A DNA stretch of 64,000 nt from Neofusicoccum parvum (GCA_020912385.1 CP087213.1:868001-932000), one strand, 5' to 3'; shown: positions 1 to 11,303, counted from the first letter of the stretch. Numbers and translations: made by a program. The notes: a model not told the origin generated them from the letters alone.

Positions 1-1191
1 CCGTCTTTGTTGACCCTGCTGCTGACGTGTCGTCCTATCCCACAGGGCGAGCATGCTTCTCGTTGCTATGGCGGCTCACTTGGAAGACGTGAATGCTCCT
101 CGTCGGCCACAGCATTGAGTCCATCGTATGGCTGCATCTGCACATCACCGCCCTCCCAAGTCATGCTTGAGTCTCAAGGGCTCAACCCACCTTATGGGTA
201 TCACAGCAAGTTCTGGATTCATCGACCGCTCCTAGACTAGCGAAGGAGCGAGTGTCTGAGCTTCAATGCGTGTAAAGATGCCGTGTAGTGGCTTGCGACA
301 CCCATGCAGACAGTAGAGGGGAGTATTCGCCCCGACAGGCGATGCGTAGCAAAACAGCACTAGATCATCCATTCCCCACGAAGCGCAAGTGTTTGTCGCA
401 ACACCACACGAAAGGATGCTGTGCGTGTGTCCGATCACCGAGTTAGCCAGAGACTACGTCTTCAATTTCGCCGCAGTCCGGCGTCCAAGGAATCGCTGGA
501 TGCGTGGGTGGCGTCAATTGTCGGAGATGAATGGCTGTCACGCGTCTGGGCAGAGTGTGGTCGGCTAGAGAGCGTGTCTCTCGGGAGGCGCGATGGCAGG
601 ACAGCTGATCCACACTGTCTCAGATAGAGCAGTTGCGAGGAATGCCGCAGGACGGGCTCGGAGATGAGCAGGTCGACAGCAACAGCACAGGCGAGCGGCC
701 GGGACGAGGAGGCGATGCGGCGAGCGCAGGAGACCGATGGCGCGGCGAGAGTGGTGAGAGGCGTGAAGAGGCGCTCGGCGAGAAGCGGGCGCGGGGCCGC
801 CAAGACGCGGCGGCGGCGGGCCGAGCACAGGTCGGGGGGGCACGGGGGGCCGGGTCGGGGGCCTGCAGGGCTGAGAGCGGGCGCGGGACGCCGGGCGACG
901 TTTCCTGTGACGTTGATGTTTCCAGCTGGCAGACCCTCCTGGCCCATGCGCGCTGACCGCAGTCGCTGTTCTCGTATCTCCAGCTCCTTGGCTGCGACTC
1001 GTCCCTCTGCGCGCCTTCTCTGAGCCCTCCGAGTCCCCCAACTCGACACGTTGGCCCGCAGAGGTTTCCCCGCGTATCTGCTCCACCATCTCAAGCTCCG
1101 CGCTCCCGCCCTCCCCGTCGACGCCCTTGTCAAGCAGTCGCAGACTTGGTTGACGCAGCTCCAGGCCCGCGGGGGCCCGCCCGGCGCGAGA
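1..1191. other. Gene-poor 5' flank of the DDHD phospholipase gene
   Basis: No gene is recognised here. GC-rich overlapping open frames on both strands show no family motif, no consistent splice pattern and no shared frame preference. The last few hundred bases, which are C/T-rich, probably hold the promoter and 5' untranslated leader of the gene starting at 1192. Confidence 0.5.
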
Positions 1192-4100
1192 ATGTCCACG
1201 CCGGACGCGAAGCCTTCCTACCTCTCTGCAGGCATCAACGCCATCTCGCCGTGGGGCTCCAGAAACCAGACCCCCCAGACGCACCCCGCCCCCGACCAGG
1301 GCGAGCCGCAGCCTCCCGAGCTCAACCTCACGCAGCAGAGCCGGGGCGCCGACCACACTGTGACGCACCACAGGCACCGTCTGAGTTTGAAAAAGTACCC
1401 CCGCGACTGCCCGCCGCTGGTCGTGCAGTGGTTTCATGCCGTCGACGTACGTGCCTGGCCCGCCTGCTGCTACACGCGCCTGCGCACCCTGCTGAACACT
1501 TGCAGATCCCCAAGCGGAAGGCCTTGGTCTTCGCCGACAGCGCCCCCAAACCGGACAAGCCCCCGCAGCCGAAGAAATGGAGCCCGTTCTCTCCCGGCGA
1601 CTCTCGCGCCATCGAGGCCACCTTCCAGAAGATCTGTGACGAAGCGGAAGAGACTGAGCGCAAGAAACTGCAGCGTGAGGGGCCAGATCCGGGCGAGCCG
1701 TCGAACGACGAGCCGCGCCAGTGGCAGATCAAGGAACGCCATGTTCGCTGGGAGAGATCAGAGCCAAACGGGGTGCTCAAGGCCAAGGTCCCGGTGAACG
1801 AGGACTTCCTCTTTGACGTGGATGTAGAGGAGCGAGAGCTGGCTCCGGCCTACTGGATTGGCGCAGTCTACGAAGTGCGGCGGGGCACATGGTTCTTCCA
1901 GGGTAAAGTCTTCAGGAGCAGTTGGCATGCGGAAATACTGAACGTCGGCGGCAGATAGTGCATCCATCCTTCGACCGTGCGACGAGAACCTAGCAACCCA
2001 ACTGGAGGAAGGATATCTCAAGACAAAGCCTTGGCGCTTCACGAAGCAAGAGCGGCAGCGCGCAGGATCTCAGCCAAAGTCTCGCCCCACGTCTATGCCG
2101 CCCGGCGAAGATCCGAGCAAGACGTTCAAAGCCATTTCAAGATCCGCGACTGTTGCGCCAAGTTCGGTGGATGCTGCGAGCGAGTCGGCGCCAGAAAGCT
2201 CGGGGCCCGAGTCTCAGGAATCCCCGCCGGTTCAGGAGCAGCCCAAGACACATCGCTTGTTCGGCGCCCACATGAACTCGGTCGTCACCTACCAGGATTC
2301 CACTGCCGCCTGGCTTCTCACCGATGATTTTCTCTCGCGCATGAGCAGCACCATGTACCAGCGATTTGCCGGCGGGGGTCATTTTGCTGGCGTCAAGCTA
2401 ATCCGCGGATTTGTGGATCTGAAGGCCGAAAAGGAGAAGGAGAAGGAGAAGGCCAAAAAGAAGCCGGAAAAGGATGACAAAGAGACCGAAGCAGAGACCA
2501 AGGCCGAAACCCCCACGAAACCAGAGGCCAAAGCGCCCGAGACTTCATCTGGCGAGCAGAGTGACGCTGAAGAGACGCCATCCGAAGCCCGCCGCCGAAA
2601 TCTGGAGCGCCAGATGTCAAACTTGATGGCCTCCACCGACCCCGAAGACCTGGAAAAGCAAGAGGAGGAGGTGCGCAAGCGTGCTGAAAGAGAGATACGG
2701 GAGGATTACAAGGAGCAGGAAGGAGAGGAGCAGGGCCGCGAGATCGAACATCTCTTGCTGGTTACGCACGGCATTGGCCAACGCTTGGGGATGAGAATGG
2801 AGTCGGTCAACTTCGTGCACGACGTGAACACTCTCCGCAAGACGATGAAATCCGTCTATGCAAACTCCGCCGATCTGCAAGCTCTGAACAACGAAGTTGA
2901 TAAACTACCCAAGAACTGTCGCGTGCAGGTCCTGCCCATCGTCTGGCGCCATCTTCTCGATTTTCCCAAGCAGAGTCTGAAGCACAACAGGCGCGAGTTT
3001 GATTTGGGAGACGCCCACTCTATTGAGGATGACGAGTATCCCAGTCTCGAGAACATCACTGTCGATGGCGTCCCGGCCGTACGGAATCTCATCACTGACC
3101 TTGCGCTGGACGTTCTTCTCTACCAAAGCCCTGCCTACAAGAGCCACATTTCCCGGATCGTGCTCCAGGAGTGCAACAGGATTCACAAGCTGTTCAAAGA
3201 GCGCAACCCGGACTTCAACGGCAAAGTCAGTCTTGTCGGGCATTCTCTTGGTTCGGCTATCATGTTCGACCTGCTCTGCCAGCAGAGGGAAGAGCGGTCG
3301 AATGAGCGGTATAAGCATCACCGCCGCGCTGAAGAGCTGAAGCTGGAATTTGATGTAGAGGACTTCTATGCTCTTGGCTCACCTATCGGTCTTTTCCAAA
3401 TGCTTCATGGCAAGACTATTGCTGCCCGAATCTCGCAGAGCAAGCTGCATCCCGAGAGCCAGCTTGCGACCGAGGATCCTTTCTTGGGCGATCCCGCTGG
3501 CCCGTCATCGTCAAAAGCGAACGCCTTTGAGATCACTACTTCCTCGCCGAGGTGCCAACGTATTTTCAACATCTTCCATCCCACCGATCCCATCAGCTAC
3601 CGCCTTGAGCCTCTCATTTCTCCAGCTATGTCTGCGCTGAAGCCACAGCCGCTCCCGTACACCAAGAAGGGCATTTTCGGTGCTCCCGTGGCTCAAGGCC
3701 TCACCGGGATCGGTGCACGTGTCGGTCAGAGCGTGTCTGGACTTTGGTCCAGCCTCAGCTCCGGCATCGCAAGCAGCCTCCTCAACCGTAGTCTTGGACT
3801 CACTGCAGAGGACGCATCGAAACTGGGGAATCCCGTACCAAGCCCTCAATCTCGCAGCCATCTGTCTGCTGGCGCAGGCACCAACGTGTCCAGCTCGGTC
3901 GTCTCGCCAACTGCGCCGAGAGCTCCGTCGCCAGACAACAGCGCTGCCCAAGAAGCCGCGGGCATGAGCGACGACAGGAAGCGGAAACTGGCGCAGCATC
4001 AGCAGGGCAGTGCTACCGATCCAACCACGACACCGACCAAGGTCGAGGTCGGCGAGAGCGGCGAGCACCCGCCGACGCTGATTGATTCGGAAATGGAGAC

Positions 4101-4494
4101 GTTGTACTCGGGCTTTGCGAGGCGGCGTGAGAGCCAACGGAGCGACGGCGACACACGCGATCTTGGCGAGCAGCGCGAGTGGCAGGAGATCGAAGAGCGC
4201 AGCCGCAAGTTGCGACGCGAGGAGGCGAAGGTCAGGGCGCTGAACAGCAACGGGCGGGTCGATTACAGCATCCAAGAGTGAGTCAGCCAACAAGTCCCCT
4301 CTCCCCTTACCCTTCATGCAGCAATAATACTAATCAAGACCAGGGGCGCCTTCGACATCTCTCTCCTCGCTAGCATCGCCTCCCATCTAGCGTACTACGC
4401 CGACGAGGACGTCAGCCATTTCATGATCTCACAGCTTCTCGCCAGACACCGCGTGCTCAAGAAGTCAAGGAGTGCCCCAGACTTCAAGCGGTGA
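1192..4494 (+). CDS. DDHD-domain phospholipase (phosphatidic acid-preferring PLA1 family)
   Basis: This is an intracellular lipase of the DDHD family, whose members deacylate phosphatidic acid and related phospholipids at ER/Golgi or mitochondrial membranes. Exons are 1192-1446, 1506-1902, 1955-4277 and 4344-4494 (1041 aa). The 4278-4343 intron removes an apparent stop and restores the C-terminus. Visible motifs are a WWE-like N-terminal module with RRGTWFFQ followed by PCDENLATQLEEGYLK near residue 225, a charged Lys/Glu linker near residues 330-430, the lipase motif GHSLGS with nucleophile Ser648, and the C-terminal DDHD region (VDYSIQE, then HLAYYADEDVSHF). The family assignment rests on these motifs. 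Substrate and localisation are inferred from the family. The ATG at 1192 opens the frame feeding the first intron. No upstream partner gene is seen. Confidence 0.93.
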
Positions 4495-5572
4495 GCCATG
4501 TTCACTGGAGACTCTAGCAAACATTAAGACGCCTTTGGAAAACAGCATCCGGGCTAACGCTTGATTTGCTATTGATTTTTCTTGTAAATACATATATCCG
4601 CGCATCTATATTCTCAATGTCGTTTAAAGGCTCTGCGGTCCTTAGAAGTTTATTCTTTCTACTCAATCTCCTCTCGTTCTAGCAAGAGGAACACAATATG
4701 GGCGTTCTGCGGATCGGATTTCTGTTTAGAATCTTGCTGTTTCTCGTGTTCAGTAATCTTCCGCAGTGGGCTTCCTGTTTTGTTTGGGCGTGTCAAGGCG
4801 CACATGGAGTTTTGCTATCGTTGCCGAGAGAACACTGTAGGAGCTTTTTGCTGAGCACTCGTCTCCTCGCTCCTCGCTGTTGACTTACGCATTTTGGATC
4901 TGTTTTGGGCTGTGTTTTCAGTTGGAGTTCCTCAATTTGCTGGCGAGCAAAAGAAGAGTAAATATAGAATAGACGTTCCGCTCCGTCCTATCCTGCGGTC
5001 ACACGTCTTGCTGAGATTGGGCGGTGATGTTATTAGAGGAATAGAGCATTGGTGGATGAAACTTCTGCGTTCGAAGCCGTGTAATTGCTTGTTGGCTTCT
5101 GTGTGGGGGGCTCTGTTGAACTCACATGGCCGGATACCTTGTGTACATGAATGAGAACACTCCCAAATCACTTGTAAGGCGATAAACAACATTCCGTGAC
5201 AAAATGAGAGCGAACAATGCATCCTACAGCAAGCCGACCGGAAGCAGCATGCATTGGTGGGAGAGTATCGACCATGCTGGCTGTCAAGACACGACTTCGG
5301 AACGCCGAACGAAGCGACCATGTACTCTTGAACGGAGCCAACGAAAGGGCGATGGTGGCAGATGTTGAATGAGATGAGCCTGCTGCGACATGCTGCCCCG
5401 GTGCGAGCTGCCGACGCCAACACGTGCCCACATCTGCGCCGCAGAACCATAACGATGCCCAAAGAGTGATATCCGGCAGTCACACCCGACTTCCTTCGTG
5501 CTCAGGCAAGTACACCTAACCGAATCCATCTCTCCCAAGCAAATGCCGCAGCTGACGCCCTCAACTGTTGTG
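4495..5572. other. Intergenic region, AT-richer, no gene seen
   Basis: It contains the 3' untranslated region of the phospholipase gene and then a stretch richer in T. The small open frames on both strands carry no recognisable motif. The end of the stretch leads into the promoter of U2-like copy 1. Confidence 0.5.
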
Positions 5573-5604
5573 GGTCCGTGTCCCCTCCGCTCCGCACATA
5601 TAAA
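5573..5604 (+). promoter_or_regulatory. TATA box and upstream element of U2-like copy 1
   Basis: TATAAA lies at 5599-5604, 47 nt upstream of the inferred RNA 5' end. A GGTCCGTG plus C/T-rich element starts at 5573, 26 nt before the TATA box. Copy 3 has GGTCTGTG at almost the same spacing (25 nt). The C/T-rich segment between TATA and RNA start is also shared among the copies. The role is inferred from this conservation. Confidence 0.7.
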
Positions 5605-5645
5605 CCCGCCTCCTCCTCGCCCCAACACCTCCCTTTCTTCTTCAG

Positions 5646-5831
5646 CTCCCTCTCTTTGCCTTTTGGCTTAGATCAAGTGCAGTAGCCGTTCTTCTTAGTT
5701 TAATCTCTAGGACGTGCCCACGGGTACATCGAGATTAACCCAGTTTTTGGAACATCGGGTTGGAGGTCTATGAGCACAGCTTACATCTCCGACCACAGTG
5801 TCGCCAGTATTGCACTGTCTCTGGCTGACGC
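5646..5831 (+). ncRNA. U2: U2 spliceosomal snRNA-like gene, copy 1 (branch-site variant GCAGUA)
   Basis: The sequence follows U2 from end to end. It has the 5' segment TCTCTTTGCCTTTTGGC, the U2/U6 pairing segment GCTTAGATCA, and the branch-site segment, here GTGCAGTA where canonical U2 has GTGTAGTA. Stem IIa has loop TTTAATCT; stem IIb follows. A TTAATCTC/GAGATTAA helix can form the alternative stem IIc. The Sm site is AGTTTTTGG, stem III pairs GGTTGGAG with CTCCGACC, and stem-loop IV is CCAG-TATTGCACTGTCT-CTGG. The 5' end is placed by analogy with yeast U2 and the 3' end just past stem IV; both are good to a few bases. Known role: branch-site recognition in the spliceosome. Whether this variant is active is not known; the intact structure favours a real RNA gene over a pseudogene. 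Confidence 0.9.
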
Positions 5832-5859
5832 GAACTCCGCATCCTCTTTTCGTCGTATC

Positions 5860-5876
5860 CTCAGCCACGCGCTGAG
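5860..5876 (+). other. Conserved 3' hairpin downstream of U2-like copy 1
   Basis: A perfect 6-bp stem CTCAGC/GCTGAG with a 5-nt loop lies 31 nt past stem-loop IV. It is preceded by CTTTTCGT. Equivalent hairpins with different but fully paired stems follow copies 2 and 3. By analogy with yeast U2, such a hairpin may direct RNase III-type 3' end processing; that is inference. Confidence 0.65.
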
Positions 5877-6975
5877 ATGTGAGGAAGAGTTGAGTGACTT
5901 CGGCCTGCCTCCTCGCTGGCCTACCTGCCTGGTCGCCACTGACATGTGTTGTCGTCGCTGACAGTCTGCCTGCTCCGCCATTGTGCGCTTCATCTCCGCA
6001 TTGCTATGCCTCGACTTGCCCTTCCACGACCTGCGCGCTCCCATGGCCTACCTACGTACCCGACCGACCCCGTCTACGAGCCGGCCGTCACCAAGGAAGA
6101 ACATTCTTCTCCCCATTTCTTGCAAACGCGCGAGCCTCGCACCAGGCCCGGGCCCGCCCAGTTGTGGTTCCGAATGCACCACACATGGGCTTTGCTGTGG
6201 TGAAGCATCGCGAACCTGGCGGCGTGGTGTTGTGCTTCGACGCCGGGTGACCCAACACTGACCGAGGGCGCGCCGGCGTCTACCGCCTCAGGCCCAGCCG
6301 CCCGCGCGCTTTATCCTTCGAGCAACTCTCTGCAATCTGTGCCGTCGTCATTGAGGAGCTGCGGCGGTGTTGTGTTGCGTTTCGTTGCGCTACGTCGTCG
6401 CGCCCGCTGTTTGGACGGCGCAGCGCTACGACCAGGCGTCGCAAGGCCGCTCGCTGTCGCAGGGGCGGGGTAGGTCCCGCTCGCAATTCTCTAATACTAC
6501 CTGCGAGCCATTGTTTCCCTTGTGAGCGGTGATGGGTGTTGGCGGTGGCTCGACAACTACCAGCACCACATCCGCCAGCAGACTGGTTGCCGCTACTTCC
6601 ACAATTCGCACATTCAGGAATACCTGCACTTCTAGAAACCGGCCGAGCATACTAGCCATGCATTTTCTCTCACTAAACTGCACGCGTTCGCACGTGTCTG
6701 TCACATTTGTGGCTGCCAAAATAATGTGTCTACGTGATAGAAAGCGTGATCCACAAAACGCCTTACAATGCCCGCTTCCCATGCCCTTGTATGTACGCCA
6801 AAATGCCACGACTTTTTGCAGCAAGGAGGTAAAAAGCAATGCACCAGAACTCCGCCGACCTCTACTCTCCGATCCGAGATACTCAGACCCAGATCATTTC
6901 TCCCGTCTCAGGCTAGAACGTCACCCACCATCTAACCTCCACAACCGCCCCATCCACCGTCTCGATCTAAGTCCA
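5877..6975. other. Intergenic region between U2-like copy 1 and sld2 3' end
   Basis: No gene is recognised. An open frame on the + strand that starts near 6529 runs on as antisense through the whole sld2 gene; it has no family motif and mirrors GC-rich coding sequence. The final part holds the 3' untranslated region of sld2. Confidence 0.45.
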
Positions 6976-8707
6976 TCACCTCCTGTTCCGGCCCCAGCCG
7001 CGCCCGCTCGCTTTCGAGTTCTTGTTCTTGATCTTCAGCCGGCGGAAGTTGGCGTGCGCCTGGGCGCTGATCTTGCGCGCCGCCTTCTTGACGACGTTCT
7101 CCTTCTCGTCCGGCTGCTTCTCCACCGCCGCCGTCTCCTTCGCCGATTTTCCCCTGCCGCCGACCTTGCGCTTCTTGGGCGAGTGCTCGGACGCGTTGCC
7201 GTCGTAGTCCTCGTCCTCGCCGACGGCCGTGTCGGAGCTGCCGTTGAAGTCTTCCGACGCGGGCTCGGCCTGGTCGGCGACGAGCTGCGTCTCGGCGACG
7301 GTGGCGTCGCTCTCGTCGCCGGAGTCGAGCTGGGCCTGCTGCCGGGGCTGCGGCTTGGCCCGGACGGGGCGCATCGTGACCCTCCGCGTCTGCCTCTTCG
7401 CACCCCTCTTCTTCCACAGCCGGCGGGGCTGAGCGTCTGCGCCGTCGCCCGCGCCGTCGTCCGAGTCCGACACGTTCTCGCCGTCCGCGCCGAGCTTCAT
7501 GTCGAGCTGGCTGTCTTGCACGAGCACCGTCGGCTGATTTTCCGCGGGAGCAGCATGCGCGCTGGCCGCCTCGTTCTCCATCTCGCGCATCGCCTCCTCC
7601 TCGTCGTCGTCGACGAACTCATCCTCGTCGAACCGCTCCGCCTCGGCCTCCAGCTCCGCCAGCCTCTTCGCCTCGGCCTCCCTTCTGGCATCCTCCTCCT
7701 GCTCCCTCCTGCGCTCCTGAAACATCGTGCTCAAGCTGCGCACGAACGACCGCGGCTTCCGGCTGGGCACGCGCGGGCTGGTCGGCTGTTCCGCATCCGC
7801 CGCGGCGGGCATGGGCTTGACGAAGCTCCGGCGCAGGAAGACGGGCGTGGTGGCGGTCTCGCGCGCCGCCCCGCCGCGGGCTGCCGACGCCGCCGCGGCG
7901 GCCGCCGACGACGAAGGCGTGCCCTCTTCGCGCCGGTCGTCGTCGCGCCGCCGCTTCTGCGGCGTGGCGAACTGGTCCAGGAAGTGCCGCTTGCCCTCCG
8001 ACACGGGCGTGCGGCCCATGCGCGCCATCTTGCCGCTCCACGCGAGCGGGTTGTCGTCGTCTTCGTCGTCGACGTCGGCTTTGCGTTTCTTCTGCGGCGT
8101 CTGCAGGTGGTTGGGCTGGATGTCGCCGAGCACGGTGCGGCGTTGCTGCTGCTGCTGCTGCTTGCTGGGCGACGAGTGCTCGGCGGGCAGCAGGTCGAAG
8201 AGGCCGAGCACGATGCCGTCCTTTTGCGGGGTGGGCCCGATCATGGTCTGCGCGTGGGCGGACGGGCTGAAAAGGCGCGAGACGGAGTAGAGGACGTCGT
8301 CGGCATCATCCTGCCCGCGACGCGTCTTCGGGGTGGCGGCCTGGAACGCGATTGCGGCGGCTGTCTTGGTCTTCTTCGTGGGCGTTTGTGCGAGCGCGGC
8401 GGCGGGAGGGTCGGCGGCTTTGCGCTTGGGGGACGCGGGTGGTGCTGCGGGTTGCGGGGCGGATTTGCCGTCGAGGATGTCGCGCAGCTTGTTGTACTCC
8501 TTGTATCTGGCGGCTGTGGCAAGGAGATTAGCTCGTCTCTTGGGCCGGGCGGCGAGGGAGCCACGCACCGATGTGGGCGTTGGCCTTGATGTCTCTGCGT
8601 CCTGCCTTGCGGCCGCCGTTCTGGAGGGCGAAGTCCTTCTCCCAGGCCTTGAGCTCGGTGCGGACTGCCGTGCACTGGGCGGAGAGGTCTGGGTTCGCGG
8701 TCGCCAT
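6976..8707 (-). CDS. sld2: DNA replication regulator Sld2 (RecQL4 N-terminal-like)
   Basis: Sld2 is a CDK substrate that, once phosphorylated, bridges Dpb11 to load the CMG helicase at replication origins. Exons on the minus strand are 8707-8569 and 8513-6976 with a 55-bp intron, giving 558 aa. The N-terminus (ATANPDLSAQCTAVRTELKAWE, then AARYKEYNKLRDIL) is the conserved Sld2 helical block. The middle is low-complexity and charged, with many S/T-P sites that fit CDK regulation. The C-terminus (KKAARKISAQAHANFRRLKI, KNKNSK, GRGWGRNRR) is the basic family tail. A CAG-type run gives a short Gln stretch near residues 180-190. It is divergent from the amidase gene with about 850 bp between starts. 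Confidence 0.9.
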
Positions 8708-9559
8708 GGTGGGATAGTAGGAATGGGTGTCGGGGTAGAATGGCGGGTGGAGTTGGGGAGAGAAGGGCGGGCCGGGGGTCGAGTAAGTAAGTAGAGGCGC
8801 GAAAACGCGACGCGACGCGCCGAGACACGCGCCGCAGCCCCACCCGCGCTATGGCATCAACATCGCTGCCACAACATCCATGGAGCTGGTCGGGAGTCCA
8901 AGCATCCTCGGTGCTCTGCAAGAAAGCAGTCGGCCAGGCTGTCTGGACTCACTAATCCAATTCAACAGTCCCCGAAGTCTTCCTGCTCGAGCTTCAGCTT
9001 CGAGCGCGCGCACGGAGCTTCCCTGCATGAACTCTACCACGTCTCTGGTGCTTCTTCAACAGCTCGTCTATTGCATTCACGAGCCTGCCTTCGAAATGCC
9101 TTCCTGCGATTCGAGACCCGACTCAATTTCAGTGCTGCCGATAACGCTACTCCACACTGTTGGCACAGCTAACAACCACCCCATCTCTAAAGCCTCAGTG
9201 CTGCAGTGAGATGGCTTGTGAAGCTCAGTTGTAGTAGTTCCAGCGACCCGATGCACTATCGGACTTTAGATGCCTTTCCCCGGCCCCCTGCCCAATGGTT
9301 CTCCAACGCGAGGCCGTGCCGTTGGTGATTCTCATTCGCAAAGCGGGGCCGAACGCAAAGTCAGCCGGATTACCCCTTCGGCTGAGGCTGCATTAATCCC
9401 CGCTGCCCATTAGATAAACAGACCACCCGCAAAGAAAGATGGGCTGCCACCATACGCTCGTCCAGACTCTCCTTCAGAAGTCTGCCGTTACTCTGCGTTC
9501 AAGCTTGTCAAAGTGATTACCCTAGAATTCACAACCCTTCACGTTGCCGGACATTGAGA
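8708..9559. promoter_or_regulatory. Divergent promoter region of sld2 and the amidase gene
   Basis: No gene is recognised in these 850 bp. An AGATAA motif near 9412-9417, about 145 bp before the amidase start, fits the HGATAR consensus bound by nitrogen regulators of the AreA type. Amidase genes in filamentous fungi are often under such control, so the site is a reasonable candidate, but a single six-base match is weak evidence. Confidence 0.4.
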
Positions 9560-11303
9560 ATGGCTTCCGACATGAAAGTAGTTTCCGGAGAACACCCCGC
9601 CAGCTCCAATTCCGTACATGGGGAGATAAAGAAAGACTGGCAGACCCGTGCAGCGGAGAAACGAGCGGCCAATCTGGCCAAGATACCTGCGGAATGGCGC
9701 CTGCCCGAAGCCACGCTCAAGGGCATCCACGAGGAGTCCAACGTCAGTGTCCTCGACCTCCCGAGATCGAGCGGGCTGCTCACAGAGGAGGAGCTCCACA
9801 TAACGGAAGACTTCGACGCGACCGGCTTGTTCGAGCAGCTGTCGACGGGGGCGCTGACGGCGCAGGCCGTGGCATCGGCCTTCTGCAAGCGCGCCGCCAT
9901 CGCGCACCAGGCAGTCAACTGCCTGACCGAGACGTTCTTCGACCAGGCGCTCGCGCGGGCCAAGCTGCTGGACGAGTTCTGGGCGCGCGAGGGGAAGCCG
10001 CTGGGCCCGCTGCACGGCATCCCCATCAGCCTGAAGGACTCGTTCGTGGTCAAGGACGTCCACCACACCTGCGGCTACATCTCCTTCCTCGACCGCCCGC
10101 CCGCGACCGAGAACTCGCCGCTGGTGCAGACGCTGCTGGACCTGGGCGCCGTGCTCTACGTCAAGACCAACATCCCCCAGACGTGAGGCTCTCTCCCTTC
10201 TTCCTCCCCCTCCCACCAACACTAACAACCCAAGCTTCATGACCGCCGACTCCCAAAACAACGTCTTCGGCCGCACGCTCAACCCGCACAACCCGCGCCT
10301 CACCGCCGGCGGCAGCAGCGGCGGCGAGGGCGCGCTGCTCGCCCTGCGCGGCTCGCCGCTGGGCGTCGGCACCGACGTCGCGGGCTCGATCCGCATCCCG
10401 GCGCTGTGCAACGGGCTGTGGGGGCTGAAGCCGACGGCGAACCGCGTGCCGTTCGGCGGCAACGCCGCGCCGGGGCGGCTGGGCTCGCCCAGCCCGATCG
10501 CGCCGCTGGCGGGGCCGCTGGCGGCCAGCGCCCGCGACTGCGCGCTGCTGGTCAGGGCCGTCGTCGACGCCGATCCCTGGCGCGTCGACGACGCCGCCCT
10601 GGCCGTGCCGTGGCGAGCCCTGCCGGGACGGGAGGAGAGGCTGCGGCTCGGCGTCGTCACGGAGGATCCGGCGAACCCGTTGCATCCGCCTGCGCTGCGC
10701 GCGCTGCGGTCCGCTGTGGCGAGGCTTGAGGCTGCGGGCCATGAGGTGGTGGCGCTGGGGGCCGGGGCGGTGCCGTCGCTGGGCGAGGTGTCGGCGCTGG
10801 CGTGGCGGTTTTTCGGGCTCGATCCTGCGAAGACGGTGTTGAGGTTTATCAAGGAGGGCGGGGAGCCGTTGATCAAGAGCCTGGCGACGGTGAGGGTCAA
10901 GGAGAACGAGGGCTGGACGCCGAGCTTGGACGGGCTGTTTGACATGGTGGTGGAGCGGAAGAAGGTGGTCAAGGCGTTCCATGATGCGGTGGTGAGGGAG
11001 CGGCTGGATGCGGTGGTCTTGACAACGTATGTGGCCACGGCCGTGCCGCATGATACGTATGGCTTCACCGGGCACACGGTGCTGGCCAATTTGCTGGATT
11101 GGCCGGCGGTTGTGCTGCCGTATGGGGTGGCGGCGAAGAGGGAGGACGAGGCGTTTGTGAGGGACGTGGATTATGTGCCGCCGTACACACCGGACGAGGT
11201 GGAGGGCATGCCGTGCTCGATCCAGGTGATGGGACGGCCGCTGAGGGATGAGGAGCTTATGCGGGACGTGGAGATCATCGAGAAGGTCCTGCGAGCACCG
11301 TAA
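9560..11303 (+). CDS. Amidase (amidase-signature family, acetamidase-like)
   Basis: It hydrolyses a carboxamide to acid plus ammonia; the natural substrate cannot be told from sequence. Exons are 9560-10182 and 10235-11303 with branch site CACTAAC, giving 563 aa. The Ser-cisSer-Lys triad is complete: Lys159 in ISLKDSF, Ser235 in GGSSGG and Ser259 in GTDVAGSIR. The spacing (76 and 24 residues) is close to that of well-known amidase-signature enzymes. NIPQTFMTADSQNN across the splice junction is typical of fungal acetamidases. The ATG at 9560 (MASDMKVV) is the first in frame. No signal peptide is seen, so a cytosolic enzyme is expected. A GATA-type site upstream suggests nitrogen control. It stands alone, with no linked transporter. 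Confidence 0.92.

Noticed and set aside
6529..8589. A 686-codon open frame antisense to sld2
   Set aside because: It mirrors GC-rich, low-complexity coding sequence on the other strand, has repetitive Leu/Arg/Gly composition and no family motif. The sld2 frame has a consistent intron and known motifs.
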